Source of the DNA: Heterobasidion occidentale
Lineage: Eukaryota > Basidiomycota > Agaricomycetes > Russulales > Bondarzewiaceae
Direction of reading: 5' to 3'
Length of the DNA stretch: 64,000 nucleotides
Assembly: GCA_039111635.1 (NCBI GenBank)
Contig: JBCAQO010000005.1
Span: forward strand, 1,878,521-1,942,520
The translations under genes were made by a program, and so were the position numbers. Of the stretch, positions 57,942 through 64,000 are shown piece by piece. The first letter of the stretch is position 1. The number at the start of each line of letters is the position of its first letter. Under the pieces are notes generated by a model. It did no database searches. It was not told the origin of the DNA and saw only the letters and a program-made list of their open reading frames with translations.

Positions 57942-59726
57942 CGTGTTTGAGTTTATGGTAGGGACGAAAGGATGTTCTGAGAGTATGATGAGTGTAGTTC
58001 GAGATGGAGCGCTGGGCTGAGATGGTCGCTCGAGGGAATGCACATTTCAGAGGTCGTGTCCCCATATTTATGGACGCTGCGGCGCCTGTGTTCATGACTC
58101 GGTCTGATTCTTGACCACCTGTTCAGGACCCGTTCAGGGTTACGAGCAGCCGCAGGAGTCAATTGATGCGAACCGAGGAACCGAAATGGGATCTTCGGCT
58201 CGCGGATCTTGAAAATCTCCACGATCTCTCGTGAATCGCCGATCAATGCGGGGGCCCATACTGGCACATCCAGCATATACCAACCCATACCAGCATGAAA
58301 ACGGCATCACAATCCGCTCATAAGATGCTGGGATTGTGCTTTTTTGTATGCTCGTTTCTGCTTCAGCAACATAAAAGCGGTCGGTATCATAAAATGGTGT
58401 TCGCCTGGTGATCGCGTCGATGATCTCATCAAATTTATTGATACACGATGTTTCAGACCGTTCTGAACTAATTCGTTTTGATCAATAGAATATTGCGATT
58501 GTCACAGCGCGGACTCTGCTCCCCGCGTTTCAGTCGCGACGACGCACCCTGTAGGTCGACTTTGCTAGTGACTACTGATACGCACCTCTGAAGAGCTGGA
58601 GATATCTTTGTGGATGATGAATGAATTGTTACTTGTGCTGAATAGAGGGATGTCGCTGCGGAAGGACGAATCGTTCATTGTTCCGCACTCGTACCTTGAC
58701 TCGATTATACACATGCTGCAGACGAGTGGCTCAGTTAGAGCTGCTGCAATATGCATAGGGGTTCAAAGTGACTCTTGAGGGTATTGAGTAGAAGATGCAT
58801 GATAGCGCATCGGAAATGGCACCCGGCAACCCTGTGTCAAAAATGGCAGAGACGATGCGCACAGGAACGCATGACGTGATAGGACATTCTGACACGCACT
58901 GGAAGGAGCCGGACTGCTTGAAAGCGAGATATGTCTCCGCAGCATGATTTCCGAAAACGACAGTACCTGTCGAGAGTGCGCAAGGAGGCTTCCAGCAGGT
59001 TCGCACCAAAAGGTTCGAAGCGCAGTCACGAAAGTCTCATGTTTCGCTTCCGCGCAGCAGGGGGACCAAACATAGCTGCTTCATACATTTGTTTGAAGGC
59101 CTCGTGCGTGCATACCCAGCTAAAGGATATTGAGAGTGGAGCAAGCTGCGCAATGGCCATCATAAGCTTGAATGAGTGTGCGCAGCAGAGCGCTGAGTGA
59201 GCGCTCGACCTAGAGTGGTCGACCACAGTCGACTGCCCATACTGTCAGCGCCAAAGTCCCGAACCTAAACTACTGCGGAAGTGCATATGGGACGGAGGTC
59301 AAACACGTCTAGCTTAGAGAGGCAGACAGGGAAACACAGAGCTTACGATTATACAATGTGCTACATAGAAAATCTGAGCTTGCGAGGCCAATTTTTGCTC
59401 TTGAAGCTGTAAGCCTTCGTACATTGATGGAGGAGAAAGTCTGTTCCGAAATTGGATTAGAGCGCGAGGCAATTGTGCAGGATGATATGAGATTCAAATA
59501 TGACAAGATGCCAAGTTATTGCTTGTGGGATTGAGTCATTCGCAGCCACCAAAATATGAATGACACAAAGGATCCAAGGATCCAAGGAAGATGAACGGTA
59601 AGTACATGTAAAAACAATGAAAAGATCTAACCCCCAAATTCCTCGCATCCGCCCGGCACGTTCCTACAGAACGATGAGGAGATCTGACCGATCGAGGAGG
59701 TGGAAGACGTACTGTGATTCAAGAAA
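57942..59726. other. Region between the two small Ser-rich genes; no confident gene
   Basis: 1.8 kb. Frames at 57953-58288 and 58731-59029 (minus) and 58931-59200 (plus) have no recognised product and could not be joined into a convincing gene. Confidence 0.4.
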
Positions 59727-60156
59727 TTACTTTGAAGGTGTGTTGTTTGAGGTTGAGGAGGCTGCAGCACCAGTCTGGGTGGCTGACTTCGTTGGAGTCT
59801 TCTTCTTCGACTTCACAATAATCGGCGCCCCCTCCTCCATATCCAAATGACGATGCCAAGGCACCAAACGATGCCTCATAGTCCTTGGTAGGGTGGCTCG
59901 AAAGTGCAGAGGCGGAAGTAAGGGGAGGCGGGGGCTGTGATCGTGTCTGTGCCTGCGAAGGTGGAGGAGTGGAACTGCTGGAGGTAACAGATGATTTGCT
60001 GTCCGTGCTGTATTTGGATCGAAGAGCGGCGAAAGGGGAGAAGCTTTTTCTCAACCCAGTCCCTGTAGCCTTCTGATTTCCATCATAGGACGACGACGTA
60101 GAATCATGCGACAGGAGGGAGATCTTGGATTCTGAAGGGCTGTCTGAGCTGGACAT
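59727..60156 (-). CDS. Small Ser-rich protein, copy 2 (unknown function; frame uncertain at the end)
   Basis: From ATG at 60156 the frame encodes a Ser/Pro/Thr-rich protein with DYEASFGALASSFGYGGG, matching the conserved end of copy 1. After the Gly run the open frame goes on to 59719 with unlikely text. A shift of one base in the run of five C (plus strand, about 59828-59832) would instead give a Lys/Thr/Ser-rich tail (APIIVKSKKKTPTK) ending at TAA 59727-59729. The second reading looks more natural. No intron is needed. Confidence 0.55.
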
Positions 60157-60875
60157 AGTGATGTGCAAATGAGATGCTGGTCTGTCAAAATCAGACCTAT
60201 GTTTTATACGACTCTGGTGACGCTATGATGAACACACCTGTTGTACGGAGAAAGACAGGAGCGGAAATAAGGGCCGCAGTAAATCGGTATGGGAGTGGGC
60301 TGCTATGCTGCCAGACATGTCTTATAAATGTCGGTCCAGTGTGTAACTTTCCTCAAACAGAATCGGAAGTATACGCTGTCAGCATATAGAGTACAATAAA
60401 ATACCAAGTATGGGCACTTACAGAGTCATCTAGTCATGCTCGGAACCGAGCCTGATGTAGATTCATGATGCACCGGACGTATATGATTGCCGCTAGGACA
60501 TAGTCATATGCTCTGTTCTCGATGTGTGAGAGTAAGGCAGAGGGTTGTCAAAGGTCAAGTATGCTACTCGATATCCGATGATGTAGATCATGCAGACTCA
60601 CGTGTATCGTCCAAGATATGCTGTATGGGGGAAAGGCTTATCGACATCTGAAGCTGAGGTCCTGAATGCATCATTGCAATCTTTTGCTGTAGGTATGGGA
60701 GCAGTTCGAGTAAGTCTGATGCGAAGTGTCGAGTCGGCGTCGGCGTCTGGGCTCTCAGCTCGAGCAAGGATGTCACAACTCAGGCGAGCGTGAGAATCCG
60801 ATACTGTCTTTGGTAATCAGATGAAGACAGACTCAAGGCAATTTATTCCCCTCCTACCCGTCCCCCTATCCCATC
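60157..60875. other. Divergent intergenic region before the PRMT3-like gene
   Basis: About 720 bp with no recognised gene; it should contain promoters for the small Ser-rich gene (minus) and the methyltransferase (plus). Confidence 0.5.
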
Positions 60876-63032
60876 ATGAGCCTTCGCCTACCGACGACCT
60901 CCTTAGACCCTTCTGATGTCGGCTCGGAAGATGAAAATTGCACGAGCTCGTCTAGTGAAGAGGAGGAAACTTGGAGTGATTGGGTTTCGGATTCAATGAA
61001 CAATCAGCCCTGCCAATCCCTGTTTGAAGAGAAGATGCTGCCTGCAGTGTCAGAAGCGTTGGCATACGACAGGAAAGAACATGGATTTGATCTGCTCACT
61101 GTGTGTTCGAAGCTTTGTACGCTTGCATCTATCGTTACATATCTCTCCTTCCTAATTTCCGGTTTAGCACTCGATTTCCACGCGCGTATCAGACTCATCA
61201 ATTATATTCGCAAAGAAGTGTGTGGGACCCTTTGTCTAATCTAGATGTGATGTCGACTCAAGATATAAACTCAGAAACCCACGGCGGCAAGTCTACAGGG
61301 TCTAAACGGAAAAGAATCTTTCTTTTCATCAGACGACTACCTGCTCCCCGCCTTGGAAGATGACCCCCTGCTTCGTACGTCTTCAATCATTTTCGTAATT
61401 CTCAGGCTGAGCGTTCTTAGTGAACCCATCCGATGACTGGTCGGATAGCGATGATGAGACTCCCGCATCAAGTGATCAGACCAGCCTCCAAAAGCGGATC
61501 AAAATTTTACAGCGGAAGCTGCAGCAGTCCAAGGAGGACTTAGCAGAGTTCCAAGCCTTGATCAGCCAACGCCTTGATCTCAGTGGTCTCAAGGAAGCTG
61601 TTGAGGATACTGGTAGTAATGTTGCAGGGCCTAGTGCGCGCGACGACGATACGCATTACTTCCAAAGCTACGAAGAAAATGGTATGACATCTTCTGCTAA
61701 GCGTACGCCCTATGTCTGATCATTGGAAATATAGATATTCATGCTGTGATGATTCAGGACACTGTCCGCACATCATCTTACGCATCATTCATTCTCACGA
61801 ACCCAGCACTCTTCACAGATGCAGTCGTGCTCGATGTCGGGTGCGGGACTGGCATCCTCTCCCTGTTTGCTGCTCGAGCTGGCGCGAGGCGCGTTATTGC
61901 TGTCGATGCCAGTGATATCGCCGAAAAGGCAAAACAGATTGTGAAAGCGAATAATCTCGATAATATCATCACGTAAGTATCTGTGAATATCTCCTAGTTG
62001 TGATGTAACTCATCGAACCTGTAGAGTTATTCATGGCAAAGTGGAAAGTATCACACTGCCCGACGATATCAAGAAAGTGGATATTATCATTTCTGAATGG
62101 ATGGGTTACGCGCTTCTGTATGAGTCCATGTTGGACTCAGTCCTCCATGCGAGAGACCTCTTCTTGAAACCTGACGGCGTCATGGCGCCTAGTCAATGCA
62201 AAATGATGCTTGGTCTTTGCGAGGCGGGTGAGATTTTTAAGGAGAGAATAGGTTTTTGGAATGACATCTACGGTAAGTATATCGCACATCCTTCGCAATT
62301 TTTCTGACTTGGGCCCGTACCGAAGGATTTGATCTGTCGGCGATGGGGCAAGAAGTGTATGGTGATGCTGTTGTCGATATCGTAGGCCCAGATACAATGC
62401 TTAGTGAAGCTTTCCCCATCAAGGTCGGGCTCGCTTGTGATTCGAGTGTCACTATGTCTTGATGTTCATCCTCTTAGGACTTGTATCTCCGCGAGATCAC
62501 AACCCGTCAACTAGACTTCACAGCTCCCTTCACCCTTGTCTCGACTGCTGAACGGCGGACGAAAGTCCGCGCGCTTGTGCTCTACTTCGACACATTCTTC
62601 CATCCTAGCGGCGAGACTATCCCAAAAGGGACGGAAGTGCAGATCACAAAAGACGGCGGAGGACATCTGGCGGAGGTTTGGCCCATTGGTGGTAAACAAC
62701 ACGTTCCCAGACGAGCAAGCCAGAGCGTCAAGGCACGCATCACCAGTTTTAGCACAGGCCCAAAGAGTGTGCCCACACACTGGAAGCACACCATCTTCCT
62801 GCTGCGGGATCCGATACAGGTCGAGGAAGGTACGTGCTAATTAAGGCGTGTCCGGCAATTACCTCGAGTTGATAATTCCGTCATAGGGACCATCGTATCT
62901 GGGACATTCCATTGTCGGAAGAGTGACCAGAATTCACGGGAACTCGACGTCGAGATTCATTACACTGTGAAGAGCGGTACAGATGCAGAGGTACCGAGCG
63001 AGGCGGTTGTACAAATGTTCAAGGTGCGGTAA
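60876..63032 (+). CDS. PRMT3-type protein arginine N-methyltransferase
   Basis: Nine exons (60876-61116, 61168-61217, 61275-61374, 61421-61681, 61735-61972, 62025-62272, 62326-62423, 62478-62829, 62887-63032) give 577 residues. The enzyme methylates arginines with S-adenosylmethionine; PRMT3 acts in the cytosol on ribosomal protein uS5 in other organisms. Visible are the acidic N-terminus, [14 protein letters not shown], a coiled-coil segment, then the core: [20 protein letters not shown] (AdoMet loop), the double-E loop [17 protein letters not shown], and [10 protein letters not shown] in the barrel (expected THW loop). Where animal PRMT3 has a C2H2 zinc finger, this protein keeps only QPCQSLF and KEHGFDL, so zinc binding is doubtful. 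The last codons KVR end at TAA 63030-63032. Confidence 0.93.
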
Positions 63033-64000
63033 CACGCTATATCCCGATATGTATCAAGTACTCGCATATGTACATCCTGGCACACCAAAAGATGAATTGT
63101 AGTGTTGCTTCACGAATCACAAATCTTCCAGGAACGACTCTCGCTCCCGCGCATACCCAATGCATCCACATTTCTTCATTGCGTGCACGAGTCGAACCTG
63201 CTGCGCAGCACAAGCCCCACAGCGCCAACGTCGTGTCAGTTGCGCAGCAGGTCCGGTCTTCAAGTGGTAAACTTATTCTGCTCATGGTGGAAACCCTTAG
63301 GTGGAAATTGTATTCATATCGAGGTTAGCGACTTATTTGTTGTCTGGCCCATCGCGAAAAGCAAGGGTGTTCGTACAATCACTCCTTATGGCGGATGGGC
63401 AACACCCGTGGATGCTTGTATGTTTCAGCAGTCCCATAGGAGACGTCAGGGATAGTATTCATCCAAACACAATCTCCGACGTCAATCTTGACGTCGTAGA
63501 GCTCGGGCGTGCGCTACCGAGAGCTTGGAGGAGCTGCCTAATGTCGTTTGAGGTGAGTTCATGTGAGATATTGACGATTTGACCTTACGTTCTTCGCTCA
63601 TCCTCAAGATGAAAGGGATACCGGTGGTGTCCCTCATTGTGAACACTCTCTGTGGAGGTAAATTGTCTACCTTGCTTTCAACATCTAGGCATCTATACCT
63701 GAAGTTGGACGATGTCCTCAGCGATATCCTCTCAGCACCCACTTCCCTCAAGCACGTCTGAAAGCACCCAATTTTCCCCCTTACAAGGGGGAGGATACTG
63801 CCTCGACTTCACATGACAGCACTAACTCTAGCTTGACACAGTGAGCTTGCTGCAGACAACAAGCAGGCATCACCGATACCTACACTAAGCACAGTATCAT
63901 CCATAAGTCATATTGACCGGGTAGCAATGTCCATGTGCCTACAGGCCGGGAGAAAGAAGTGACGGCAACAAAAGCACACCAGGGGGCAACGTGACGTGAC
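63033..64000. other. Right edge, no confident gene
   Basis: Short frames on both strands (for example 63301-63582 plus, 63482-63751 minus) have no recognised motifs. A perfect 16-bp palindrome CCCCCTTACAAGGGGG is at 63776-63791, followed by GAGGATACTGCC, which resembles a polypurine tract and LTR edge. This is weak evidence for another element running off the window. Confidence 0.4.

Noticed and set aside
58290..59510. A spliced minus-strand gene upstream of the small Ser-rich gene copy 1
   Set aside because: Several short frames exist, but no splice arrangement gave a recognisable or continuous protein.

Overview
The window looks like a nuclear scaffold piece from an agaricomycete (basidiomycete) fungus. 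Genes are split by many short (about 50-100 bp) GT-AG introns. The proteins are fungal types, and the mobile elements are a chromovirus and a Ngaro-type tyrosine-recombinase retrotransposon, both common in mushroom-forming and wood-decay fungi. I assigned no species. All splice sites were read by eye from the sequence; none was tested against RNA.

Layout. Positions 1-7376 hold a decayed Ty3/gypsy chromovirus, with a second LTR-like piece in the opposite orientation at the left edge. A 100-N assembly gap (7377-7476) follows. A GC-rich block (about 7.5-20.1 kb) carries an Ent3/epsinR-like gene (minus), a head-to-head Ser-rich membrane protein gene (plus) and an intact 16-exon TRK potassium transporter gene (plus). 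A Ngaro-type element (20609-27176) with split direct repeats sits next. Positions 27.2-37.3 kb form a decaying duplicated region: a dead phosphotransferase-like gene, a P450 relic, a TRK relic, a second nearly complete but broken TRK copy, and a P450 gene with one apparent lesion. 

From 38 kb on there are mostly single-copy genes: complex I 51-kDa subunit (minus), glutathione synthetase (minus), two paralogous zinc alcohol dehydrogenases (minus), a secreted type-B carboxylesterase (minus, one apparent frameshift), a 2-oxoglutarate/Fe(II) oxygenase (minus) head-to-head with a CCDC25/Jlp2-family gene (plus), two small Ser-rich proteins of one family (minus), and a PRMT3-type arginine methyltransferase (plus).

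The genes do not form one pathway. Potassium uptake (TRK), vesicle traffic (Ent3), respiration (complex I), glutathione synthesis and protein methylation are housekeeping functions. The P450, ADHs, esterase and 2OG oxygenase suggest oxidative or detoxifying metabolism. The most notable signals are the TRK-P450 duplication array in several stages of decay, very small exons (7, 8, 10 and 15 nt) needed to keep conserved motifs in frame, a GC-AG intron shared by the P450 and its relic, a lone TAG between the RT-RNase H and recombinase reading frames of the Ngaro element, extra tandem peptide repeats after the chromovirus chromodomain, and a 65-bp direct repeat in which one copy looks exactly like the spliced form of the other.
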